Shown here in pieces: positions 17,038 to 24,789 of a stretch of 47,900 nucleotides of DNA. Every line of letters begins with the position of its first letter. Positions within the stretch are counted from its first letter, which is position 1. Both the position numbers and the translations under genes were made by a program. The stretch covers positions 1 through 47,900 of the forward strand of contig NZ_JACMSF010000062.1 in assembly GCF_014257025.1 (NCBI RefSeq). The letters are read 5' to 3'. Origin of the DNA: Streptomyces cupreus (GTDB taxonomy: Bacteria; Actinomycetota; Actinomycetes; Streptomycetales; Streptomycetaceae). The notes below the pieces were generated by a model. That model made no database searches. It saw nothing but the letters and a program-made list of their open reading frames with translations, and was not told where the DNA came from.

Positions 17038-18146
17038 GACACCGCTCCACCGAACAACCGGCCCGACCACGCGGGGCGGACCAGGTCGGGGGTGAGGTCG
17101 TTCAGGCCGGACGCCCCGCACAGGGCGAGTGTGTCGTCGAGTTCCTCGCGCAGCAGCTCCAGCAGCCGCCGTACGCCCTTCTCGCCGCCCTCGGCCAGGG
17201 CCCACATCACGGGACGGCCGATCCCGACGGCGGCGGCGCCGAGCGCCAGCGCCTTGACGACATCGGTGCCGCGTCGGACACCGCCGTCCAGCAGGACGGG
17301 GATCCGCCCGGCGACGGCGGCCGTGATCTCGGGGAGCAGTTCGAGGGTGGCCGGTACGGTGTCCAGTTGCCGTCCGCCGTGGTTGGACAGCAGCAGTCCG
17401 TCGACGCCGTGGCGTACGGCGAGGCGGGCGTCCTCGGGATGCAGCACGCCTTTGAGGAGGATCGGCAGTGAGGTGATCTCGCGGAGCCAGTCGATGTGGC
17501 CCCAGTTCAGCTCCGGGGACATGACGATCTGCCGTACGTGACCGCTCTCGCCGTCCCGCAGATCGCGCAGGTTCTCGCAGCGCAGGCCGGCCGGCAGGTC
17601 GTGGAAGCCGTTGCGCCGGTTGCGTTCGTTGGCGCCGAGCACCGGGGAGTCCACGGTGACGACCAGCGCCGTGCATCCGGCGTCGGTGGCCCGCCTCACC
17701 AGTGTCTCGGTGATCTCCAGGTCGGGCTGGATGTACAGCTGGAACCAGAGCTGCGCGGTGGGGCCCCCGGCGGCGCGGGCGGCGTCGGCGATCTCGCCCA
17801 CCGCCACTGTCGACGCCATGGACACGATCATGATGGTGCCGGTGGCGGCGGCGGCCCGTGCGGTTGCCGACTCCCCTTCGGGATCGACCAGTTTGTGGAA
17901 GGCGGTCGGCGACAGCAGGATCGGCATGCTCGCCCGGCTGCCGAGCAGCGTCGTCCCCAGTTCCCGCGCCGCGCTGCCGCGCAGCGCCCTGGGCAGCAGG
18001 CGCAGCGCGCCGAACGCCGTCTCATTGGCCCGTACGGTGATCTCGTCGCGTGCCCCGCCGGCGATGAAGTCGGCGAAGACGGGATCGAGTTTGGCGCGGG
18101 CGGCGGTCTCGAAGTCGTGAACGGTCAGCATCATGGCGTCCGTCAC
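17034..18146 (-). CDS. FMN-dependent 2-hydroxy-acid oxidase/dehydrogenase
   Basis: The GTG at 18146 overlaps the upstream stop (GTGA) and gives 370 residues, the family length. The TIM-barrel landmarks are PILLSPTAFHKLVDPEGE, LWFQLYIQPDLE, TVDSPVLGANERN and the active-site motif SNHGGRQLD with its catalytic His, followed by LLDGGVRRGTDVVKALALGA, which binds FMN phosphate. The family oxidises L-lactate, glycolate, mandelate and similar acids to 2-keto acids. The substrate cannot be told from sequence. With the ThDP enzyme in the same run, sequential formation and decarboxylation or ligation of a 2-keto acid is a plausible reading. Confidence 0.92.
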   Translation of the reverse strand: MTDAMMLTVHDFETAARAKLDPVFADFIAGGARDEITVRANETAFGALRLLPRALRGSAARELGTTLLGSRASMPILLSPTAFHKLVDPEGESATARAAAATGTIMIVSMASTVAVGEIADAARAAGGPTAQLWFQLYIQPDLEITETLVRRATDAGCTALVVTVDSPVLGANERNRRNGFHDLPAGLRCENLRDLRDGESGHVRQIVMSPELNWGHIDWLREITSLPILLKGVLHPEDARLAVRHGVDGLLLSNHGGRQLDTVPATLELLPEITAAVAGRIPVLLDGGVRRGTDVVKALALGAAAVGIGRPVMWALAEGGEKGVRRLLELLREELDDTLALCGASGLNDLTPDLVRPAWSGRLFGGAVS

Positions 18147-19753
18147 CGGCCCGCCGGCACCGCGGTGGTGGTCCGTCGGCCGAGCTCGCGGGCGAAGAAC
18201 GCGGCGAGCGGAGCGTGGTGGACCGCCGGGTCGTCCCACTCGTTCTCCAGGTTCTCGGCCATGTGATGGGTGCCGAGGAGTTCGCCGCCGCGGTGGTGGC
18301 GGATCACCGGGTGGAGGTACGCGGCGTCGAAGGCGTCGTCGACCGAGTTCTGCGCGGTGCGGCGCACGGTGATGTCGAAGGGGTCGACCTTGTCGTGGTC
18401 GGGCCCGTACTCCAGGGTGATGGTGAAGTAGTCGGCTTCTCCCGCGAGTCGGGCCTCATGTGCGTACGCCACGGGGACTTCCTCGTGGTAGCGGGGCGGT
18501 TCGCCGGGCGCCGCGACGATCAGGTCGCCGATCACCGCGAACTGCTGCCACAGCGCCGAGCTGCGGTTGACACGCGCCAGCACGGCGTCCGCCAGGGCGG
18601 TGGGCGCCGCGTCGAGGGGCCGGTGCGGCCAGCGGCGGTCGTGGTGGCGCTCGTCGAGGATGCGGGCGAGGGCCCGTACGGCGTAGCGGAAGCCGTGGAT
18701 GAAGCCGCCGGTGGACTTCTTGAAGTCGCGTTGCTGCATGAGGGTGCCGGCGAAGTACAGTCCGGGCACGTTCACCGACTCGTACGCCGGGGAGAGTGCG
18801 GCGAAGCGGTCGTCGATGACCAGTTCGGGGCGGCAGCCAGGGTCGAACGCCGAGGCGTCGAAGCGGAAGCCGGTGCAGACGATGACCCGGTCGTAGCGCA
18901 GCTCCTTCACGACCTCGTCGGCGCGGGAGAAGCTGAAGCGGACCCGGTAACCCCCCGCGGAGCCCTCGTCCTTCTTGACGATGGACAGGACCTCTCCGTC
19001 CAGCAGGGCGTTCTGCGACTTGAGTTGGTAGGTGTCGAGGAAGTTGTTGTTGACCGCGCGCAGATGTCCGACGTAGTGGCTGTTCCAGGCCATCCGTATG
19101 GAGTGCGGGCCGGCGACATGGATCACCGCGGCGGTCTCGATGAGGTTGTCCGCGGTCTCCAGGGCGGAGTTGCCCTTGCCGAGGATGAGGACGCGCTGGT
19201 CGGTGAAGTCCTCTGGGTCCACGGAGACGACGGAGTAGTCCTCTGCCGTCTCGATGCCGGGGATGTCGGGGGTGTTGGGCAGCGTCAGTCCGGTGGCCAT
19301 CACCAGGCGGCGGGCGCGGTGCTCGTGGCCGTGCTGGTCCGTGACGACGAAACCGCCGTCGATGTCGCGCCCGATGCGTACCGCCCGCGTGTCGTGGGCG
19401 ATGTCCAGCTTGAACGCCTCGGCGAAGTCGGCCAGATAGCGGACCAGGTCGTCGGCGTGCGGGAAGTAGCGCTTGCTGTAGCGGCCGAACAGCAGCTCGG
19501 GGTCCGGGGACAGCAGGGAGTTCCAGTCCATCCGGAGGTTCAGCTCGGGGTCGTCGGTGCCGTTGTGCACCTTGTTGATGGAGATCAGCCTGCGGTGGCG
19601 GGGGAAGGTCCGGAAGAAGGTTCCCGGTGCTCGGCCGCTCTCCAGGATCCGGTATCCGTGGCCTGCCGCCTGGAGTAACTGCCCGAGCTGGAGCCCGGCG
19701 GGTCCGCCGCCGATCACGAGGTAGTCGAGAGGCTCACTGTGCATGGGGTGCAT
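18143..19753 (-). CDS. FOXRED2-like FAD-dependent monooxygenase/oxidoreductase
   Basis: The start at ATG 19753 follows AAGGAGAG and gives 536 residues; the longer frame has no better site. The FAD Rossmann motif is VIGGGPAGLQLG (13-24). RFPRHRR-like text followed by LISINKVHNG and LNLRMDWNSLLS is close to what I recall of eukaryotic FOXRED2 and its bacterial relatives. A second nucleotide motif, LILGKGNSALETADNL, should bind NAD(P)H. VICTGFRFD and PGLYFAGTLMQQRDFKKSTGGFIHGFRYAVR are typical of flavin monooxygenase-like folds. It heads the five-gene overlapping run. FOXRED2 itself acts in ER-associated degradation, so the bacterial role is unknown. Confidence 0.82.
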   Translation of the reverse strand: MHPMHSEPLDYLVIGGGPAGLQLGQLLQAAGHGYRILESGRAPGTFFRTFPRHRRLISINKVHNGTDDPELNLRMDWNSLLSPDPELLFGRYSKRYFPHADDLVRYLADFAEAFKLDIAHDTRAVRIGRDIDGGFVVTDQHGHEHRARRLVMATGLTLPNTPDIPGIETAEDYSVVSVDPEDFTDQRVLILGKGNSALETADNLIETAAVIHVAGPHSIRMAWNSHYVGHLRAVNNNFLDTYQLKSQNALLDGEVLSIVKKDEGSAGGYRVRFSFSRADEVVKELRYDRVIVCTGFRFDASAFDPGCRPELVIDDRFAALSPAYESVNVPGLYFAGTLMQQRDFKKSTGGFIHGFRYAVRALARILDERHHDRRWPHRPLDAAPTALADAVLARVNRSSALWQQFAVIGDLIVAAPGEPPRYHEEVPVAYAHEARLAGEADYFTITLEYGPDHDKVDPFDITVRRTAQNSVDDAFDAAYLHPVIRHHRGGELLGTHHMAENLENEWDDPAVHHAPLAAFFARELGRRTTTAVPAGR

Positions 19754-20036
19754 GGATCTCTCCTTGCGCTCCGGGCGAAGGCATGCCCGAAGACCGTTGG
19801 GGGGTGAGCAGAGGGGGAAGCGCGCGTACGTGATGACGTGCAGAGGCCTGTCGCCGTCCGGCACGGGCGGGGTTCGCAGGGTGCGATGAGCGTCGGCTGC
19901 TTGGCAGGGGCATGACAGTCGTCCGACCCCATCGGATTTCCCTTTGAAATCTCAATGAGCACGGTAGTCACCGTCGCCAGACACAGGCAACAGGGCCCCG
20001 GCGATGACAGGCATTCGACAGGCTCCCGTCAGGAGG

Positions 20037-21206
20037 CTAACGGGTCGCGCCCGCCCGGCGGACCGCCAGGAGTGCCGCGCCGATGTCCGCCGCCGCTCGT
20101 GGATCGGACAGGGAGCGGGCTGTCAGCTCCTCGACGCGGCGCAGCCGGTAGCGGACGGTGTTGGGGTGGACGAAGAGGCTCCGCGCCGCGTCCGTGGCGG
20201 AGCCGGCGGCGGCGTACCAGTGCTCCAGGGTCTGAAGGAGACGCGCACGCTCCGCGGCCGGGAGATCGAGCACGGGCCGGAGGACCACCTCCACGAGGTG
20301 CGCCGCCTCGGCCGGGGCGGCGGCGACGACCATGGCCAGCGGGTTGTCGTCGAACCGTGCGACGCCGGGGCCCGTGCCCTGGAGCCCGGCCAGAGCCAGC
20401 CGGGCGAAGCGCAGGGCCTGAGGGGTGTCCCGCAGCGAGTGAAAGCACGGGCTGACGCCCACGCGGGCGCCCGCGCCGCGCAGGATGCGCAGGCAGGCGC
20501 TCTCCGCCGTCGCCGTGGGCAGGGCGGCCAGACCGATCTGCTGGTCGGGCAGCAGCCGCCAGGCGAAGGGGATCTGGGCCTGACGCAGTGCCGCGTCCGT
20601 CCCCGCCAGCGGCTCCTCGCCGGGAGCGTCGGCGGACGCCGCGGCCACCACGTAAGGTCCGCGGTCGGGCAGCCCCAGCTCGCGGGCGGCCTCCCACAGC
20701 GTGCGGTCGGCGATGACGCCGGTGAACAGCGCCTCCACCAGTGCCGAGCGGCGCGCCTGACGCCGCGAGGTCAGCTCGGCGGTCGTCTCCCGGTAGGCCG
20801 CCGCCACCGCCTCCGCGTAGTGGCCGAACAGGGCCCAGATCTCCGCGGACCGGGACACCAGCTGGGCGTCGGTGACCTCGGGATGGGTGCGGGCCTCGGC
20901 GAGGACCTCCGTCCACAGTTGCTCGAAGCCGATCCGGTACGCGTGCAGAGTGTCCGCCAGCGGCACGCCCTGCTCGGCGCGCAGGCGGCCGGTCTCCCGG
21001 GCCGGGCTCGGAGCCTGCGCGTCCGCGCGACCGAACTGGTTCAGGAGCAGGTCCGCGTTGGCGGTGCAGGAGCGGCGCAGCGAGTCGAAGGGGATCAGTG
21101 ACTCGTCCTGGTAGGCATCGACCTCCGAGCGAATGCGCTGCGCCATCCGCTCGCCCAATTCCGGCAGCCGCGCATGAAGCGCCGAGACCACTCCTGAGAA
21201 GTTCAT
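20037..21206 (-). CDS. PucR-family transcriptional regulator
   Basis: I take ATG 21206 as start (389 residues). An N-terminal helical region (about 1-160, with DTLHAYRIGFEQLWTEVL) resembles the RsbRD/PucR sensory part of actinobacterial regulators. A GGDEF-like middle follows. The C-terminal PucR helix-turn-helix reads LEHWYAAAGSATDAARSLFVHPNTVRYRLRRVEEL. Such proteins commonly control neighbouring catabolic genes. It is divergent from the acyl-CoA ligase gene over a 16-bp palindrome and is followed, same strand, by the FOXRED2-headed run 283 bases on. In that 283-base gap I see no gene. Confidence 0.88.
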   Translation of the reverse strand: MNFSGVVSALHARLPELGERMAQRIRSEVDAYQDESLIPFDSLRRSCTANADLLLNQFGRADAQAPSPARETGRLRAEQGVPLADTLHAYRIGFEQLWTEVLAEARTHPEVTDAQLVSRSAEIWALFGHYAEAVAAAYRETTAELTSRRQARRSALVEALFTGVIADRTLWEAARELGLPDRGPYVVAAASADAPGEEPLAGTDAALRQAQIPFAWRLLPDQQIGLAALPTATAESACLRILRGAGARVGVSPCFHSLRDTPQALRFARLALAGLQGTGPGVARFDDNPLAMVVAAAPAEAAHLVEVVLRPVLDLPAAERARLLQTLEHWYAAAGSATDAARSLFVHPNTVRYRLRRVEELTARSLSDPRAAADIGAALLAVRRAGATR

Positions 21207-21229
21207 TGCCGCAGCGTAACGCCCCTGTT

Positions 21230-21245
21230 TTGTTCTCGGGAACAA
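21230..21245. promoter_or_regulatory. Inverted repeat between pucR-type and acyl-CoA ligase genes
   Basis: TTGTTC and GAACAA flank a 4-base spacer (TCGG), 24 bases upstream of the regulator start and 111 bases upstream of the ligase start. It is the most A/T-rich part of a GC-rich divergent promoter region, so it may be the PucR operator. The protein that binds is inferred. Confidence 0.4.
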
Positions 21246-21355
21246 TCCGGCAGGGCAGACGCTGTCAGACCGCACATAGGTCGTCGCCACGGACATCTGC
21301 ACGATGTCGTCAGCGTGAACAGCGGATTTCGACGGTGACGTTCGTGGAGGCGGTC

Positions 21356-22843
21356 ATGGCCAATCTGGCGCAGTTCCTGGTGGAGACGGCACGACGGCAG
21401 CCGGAACGCCCCGCGCTGCGGTTGGGAGAGCAGGTCACCAGCTATGCGGAGCTGGACGAGCGCAGCGCCCGCGCCGCCGCGCTGCTGCGGGCCGAGGGCG
21501 TACGACCCGGCGACCGGGTCGCGCTGATGCTGCCCAACGTCCCCGAGTTCGTCGTCCTCTACTACGGCGTACTGCGCGCCGGAGCGGTCGTCGTACCGAT
21601 GAACCCGCTGCTGAAGACCCGGGAGACCGAGTACCACCTGCGCGACTCGGGCGCCCAGATCCTCTTCGAGTGGCACCAGGCGCCGGGCGAGGGCGCGCAG
21701 GGCGCGGCCGAAGCCGGAATTCGGCACATGGCCGTCGAACCGGCCGCCTTCGCGGGCCTGCTCGCCGGTCACGAGCCGCTGGTGGAGGTGAGCGAGCCGG
21801 ACGGCGAGGACGTGGCCGTACTGCTGTACACCTCCGGCACCACCGGCCGCCCCAAGGGCGCCACCCTCACCCACACCGGGCTGCGGCACAACACCGAGGT
21901 CAACAAGGTCCATGTGCAGCAGATGACCGAGGAGGACGTGGTCGTGGGCTGCCTGCCGCTGTTCCACATCTTCGGCCAGATCTGCACGATGAGCGTGACC
22001 GTCCGCGCCGGTGCCACGCTCATCCTGGTCCCCCGCTTCGACCCGCAGACCGTGCTGGACGCCATCGCCCGCGACCGGGCGACGATCTTCGAGGGCGTGC
22101 CGACCATGTACGCGGCGCTGCTCCAGCACCCGTCCGATGCCGATGTGTCCACGCTGCGGATGTGCGTCTCCGGCGGAGCCTCGCTGCCGGTGGAGATCCT
22201 GCACGGCTTCGAGCGTCGCTTCGGCTGCGTGGTGCTGGAGGGCTTCGGCATGTCCGAGACCAGCCCGGTGGTCACCTTCAACCACCCCGACCGGCCGCGC
22301 AAGGCCGGGTCCATCGGCACCCCGATCAAGGACGTGGAGGTCCGGCTCCTCGACGACAAGGGCCAGGACGTGGCCCCCGGCGAGATCGGCGAACTGGCCG
22401 TCCGCGGGCCGAACGTGATGAAGGGGTACTGGAACCGCCCGGAGGAGACCGTGGCCACCATCCCGGACGGCTGGCTGCGCAGCGGCGATCTCGCCCGCCG
22501 GGACGAGGACGGCTACCTGTACATCGTCGACCGCAAGAAGGACATGATCATCCGCGGCGGTTACAACGTCTACCCGCGCGAGATCGAGGAGGTCCTCCAC
22601 GAGCACCCGGCCGTCGCGCTGGCCGCGGTGGTGGGCGTGGCCGACGCGCACCTGGGCGAGGAGATCGCCGCCGCGGTCGTCCTGCGCCCGACGGCACAGG
22701 CCACGCCCGACGAGCTCCGGCAGTTCGTGAAGGAGCGGGTGGCGGCGTACAAGTACCCGCGCGAGGTCTGGCTCGTCGACACCCTCCCGACCGGCCCCAG
22801 CGGCAAGATCCTCAAGCGGGAGATCAGCGCGCCGGCGGGGTGA
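21356..22843 (+). CDS. Acyl-CoA synthetase (AMP-forming), FadD-like
   Basis: ATG 21356 follows GTGGAGG and gives 495 residues. The ANL-superfamily motifs are present: the phosphate-binding loop LLYTSGTTGRPKGATLTH (157-174), GFGMSET, WLRSGDLARRDEDGYLYIVDRKKDMIIRGG in pieces across the hinge, and the catalytic Lys in PTGPSGKILKREI near the C-terminus. It activates a fatty or aromatic acid as acyl-AMP and then acyl-CoA. Length and motifs favour medium- or long-chain substrates. It is divergent from the PucR regulator, which may control it. Confidence 0.9.
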   Translation: MANLAQFLVETARRQPERPALRLGEQVTSYAELDERSARAAALLRAEGVRPGDRVALMLPNVPEFVVLYYGVLRAGAVVVPMNPLLKTRETEYHLRDSGAQILFEWHQAPGEGAQGAAEAGIRHMAVEPAAFAGLLAGHEPLVEVSEPDGEDVAVLLYTSGTTGRPKGATLTHTGLRHNTEVNKVHVQQMTEEDVVVGCLPLFHIFGQICTMSVTVRAGATLILVPRFDPQTVLDAIARDRATIFEGVPTMYAALLQHPSDADVSTLRMCVSGGASLPVEILHGFERRFGCVVLEGFGMSETSPVVTFNHPDRPRKAGSIGTPIKDVEVRLLDDKGQDVAPGEIGELAVRGPNVMKGYWNRPEETVATIPDGWLRSGDLARRDEDGYLYIVDRKKDMIIRGGYNVYPREIEEVLHEHPAVALAAVVGVADAHLGEEIAAAVVLRPTAQATPDELRQFVKERVAAYKYPREVWLVDTLPTGPSGKILKREISAPAG

Positions 22844-22874
22844 GATCGACCCCGGCTCCGAGCGAGCGCGGCTT

Positions 22875-24575
22875 TCAGTAGCCGAAGACCTGGGTCCAGG
22901 TCCAGTCGTCATCGACAAGGCCTATGCCCATGCTGGTCAGAGAACAGTTGAGGATGTTCTCGCGATGGCCTTGAGAGTTCATCCAGGACTCCATCACGGC
23001 CTCCGGGGTGCTCTGTCCCTGGGCGATGTTCTCCGCTCCGGGCGACGGATGCCCCTGGGCGGTGGCCCGGTCGACGAAGGTGCGGCCGTCCAGGCTGGTG
23101 TGGTCGAAGTACTGGTTGGCCGACATGTCCTCGCTGTGCAGTTGAGCGGCGCGCGCGAGGCGGTCATCGAGCTTCACCGGCTGGCAACCGGCCTTCTCCC
23201 GCTCCGTGTTGACGAGGGCCAGGACCTGCGCGGCCGGGGTGTCGGCAGGAGCGGCGGCGGGGGTGGACGGGCGAGGCTCGGGCGTCGCAGGCTTCTGCTC
23301 CGGCTTCGTGCGCGACGGTGTCGGCGTGGGCTTCGGGGACTTGGCGCTGGGCTTGGATGAGGGGGACTTGCTGGGTGACGGGGACGCAGATGCCGAGGGG
23401 GTAGAAGCGGAGGAGGATGCCAGGGGCGTATCGGACTGTGTGTCGGCAGCGGACCGGACCTTGTCGCCCTCCCCGTCCGGCTGCACACTCAAGGTCGCGA
23501 CGGTGCCTCCCGTGATCAGTACGGCAACCGCGGCGGCGACGCCGGTGATGCGGCGTCGCTGCGGTATTCGCCCCCGTCGACGGTGACCGTGCCGACCCCG
23601 AGCGTGTGCGGCGCGCACCGGCGCGAGTACGGCCGTGGGGTCCCCCGTTCCGGATGTCGTGCCGGATTCCGGGTGGGCGCGTGCGTAGTCGTCCTCTGCC
23701 GTGGCCGTGGGGTGATCGTGGTCCGGGTGCGCCGGCGCCCCGAAGGCTGCCGCCTCGGCCGCGATTTCGGCACCGCCGAAGGCGGTCAGCCCGGCGAGAC
23801 CGGTCAGCGCGGCAGCCACGGGCACCAGCCCCAGACCCACCAGCAACCCCTCGGCCGGGAACAGGTCGGCCTGGTGCCCCGCGCACTGAACACAGTCCCG
23901 TGCATGCCGGGCGATGCGCTTGCGCCACAACGGCGACGGGCGGCCGTTCCAGTTCCCGATCAGCTGGTCGAGGCGAGCGCACAACGGCGTCGCGGACAGC
24001 GCGCGTACCACCAGGCGGGCGGTCTCCAACTGTGCCTTCATCCGCTGCACCCGTACGGCCGTGTGCTGCTGCGACACCTCCAGCGCCGCGGACACCTCCG
24101 CCCGGCTCAGCTCGCCGACGGCCTCCAGCCACCACAGCGACAGCAGCACCCGGTCATCGCCGTCGAGCCAGCGTGTGGCCTCGGCCACCTCGCGCCGCTG
24201 GCCCTCCAGACCGAGCCGCACGATCGTCAGGTCCACGAAGTCCGCACCAGGGTCGGCCACGTCATAGGCGTCCTGGAGTTCCGAGCCCGCCGGTGCCACC
24301 TGCTGCCGGTACTGGTACGTGCGGATCTGGTTCATCGTGATGGCCACCAGCCAGGACCGGAAGCTGCCCGGGTGATGCAGCGAACCGAGGCCGCGCAGCG
24401 CACGGAGCATGGTCTCCTGTACGACATCGTCGACGTCGGCGTGCCCGTTCAGCGCCCGTCCCACGATGTTGTACACCAGCGGCAGATACGCGCCGACCAG
24501 CTCGTCCTGTGCCCACAGAGCACCACGCTGCGCCGCCTCGACCACGGCGTACTCGTGCTCTCCCCTTGCTGCCAT
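22875..24575 (-). CDS. ECF-type sigma factor fused to zinc-finger, membrane segment and extracellular CAP domain
   Basis: The 566-residue protein has a sigma region 2 (about 20-92, with DVDDVVQETMLRALRGL and FRSWLVAITMNQIRTY) and a region 4 (about 120-185, LSRAEVSAALEVSQQHTAVRVQRMK). His224-x3-Cys228-x2-Cys231 follows, the ZAS anti-sigma signature. A hydrophobic stretch lies at 245-266, a basic cluster RRRGRIPQRRR at about 332-342, and a membrane segment at 344-363. A long Ser/Pro/Thr/Lys linker leads to a CAP/SCP domain (about 445-566) with LHSEDMSANQYFDH, GAENIAQG and GHRENIL. The positive cluster suggests the C-terminus is outside. It looks like a one-protein sigma/anti-sigma/sensor. The convergent ligase gene ends 31 bases away. 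Confidence 0.88.
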   Translation of the reverse strand: MAARGEHEYAVVEAAQRGALWAQDELVGAYLPLVYNIVGRALNGHADVDDVVQETMLRALRGLGSLHHPGSFRSWLVAITMNQIRTYQYRQQVAPAGSELQDAYDVADPGADFVDLTIVRLGLEGQRREVAEATRWLDGDDRVLLSLWWLEAVGELSRAEVSAALEVSQQHTAVRVQRMKAQLETARLVVRALSATPLCARLDQLIGNWNGRPSPLWRKRIARHARDCVQCAGHQADLFPAEGLLVGLGLVPVAAALTGLAGLTAFGGAEIAAEAAAFGAPAHPDHDHPTATAEDDYARAHPESGTTSGTGDPTAVLAPVRAAHARGRHGHRRRGRIPQRRRITGVAAAVAVLITGGTVATLSVQPDGEGDKVRSAADTQSDTPLASSSASTPSASASPSPSKSPSSKPSAKSPKPTPTPSRTKPEQKPATPEPRPSTPAAAPADTPAAQVLALVNTEREKAGCQPVKLDDRLARAAQLHSEDMSANQYFDHTSLDGRTFVDRATAQGHPSPGAENIAQGQSTPEAVMESWMNSQGHRENILNCSLTSMGIGLVDDDWTWTQVFGY

Positions 24576-24789
24576 GCCTGATTCACATCCCTCTCCGGTT
24601 CACGCATTCTTTCGCCCGGTACAAGGGGAGACCCCCGACCGGGTGCGCCATAACAGAAACCGGCCCGGCCACGAAGCACGATTCGCGGTCTGGACGCCGA
24701 AGCCACAACTCCCTATGTTCGTCCTGATCTTCCCGGGCGCGAACGACGGAAGTCCGGGACCGGACCTCCCGAGTTGGGACGTGGGATCA

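Noticed and set aside
19754..20036. Short minus-strand frames between the PucR gene and the FOXRED2-like gene
   Set aside because: No motif, poor codon pattern; more likely leader and promoter of the five-gene run.
24576..24789. Small gene between the sigma-CAP and molybdenum hydroxylase genes
   Set aside because: Only short frames without ribosome sites or recognisable motifs; treated as divergent promoter region.
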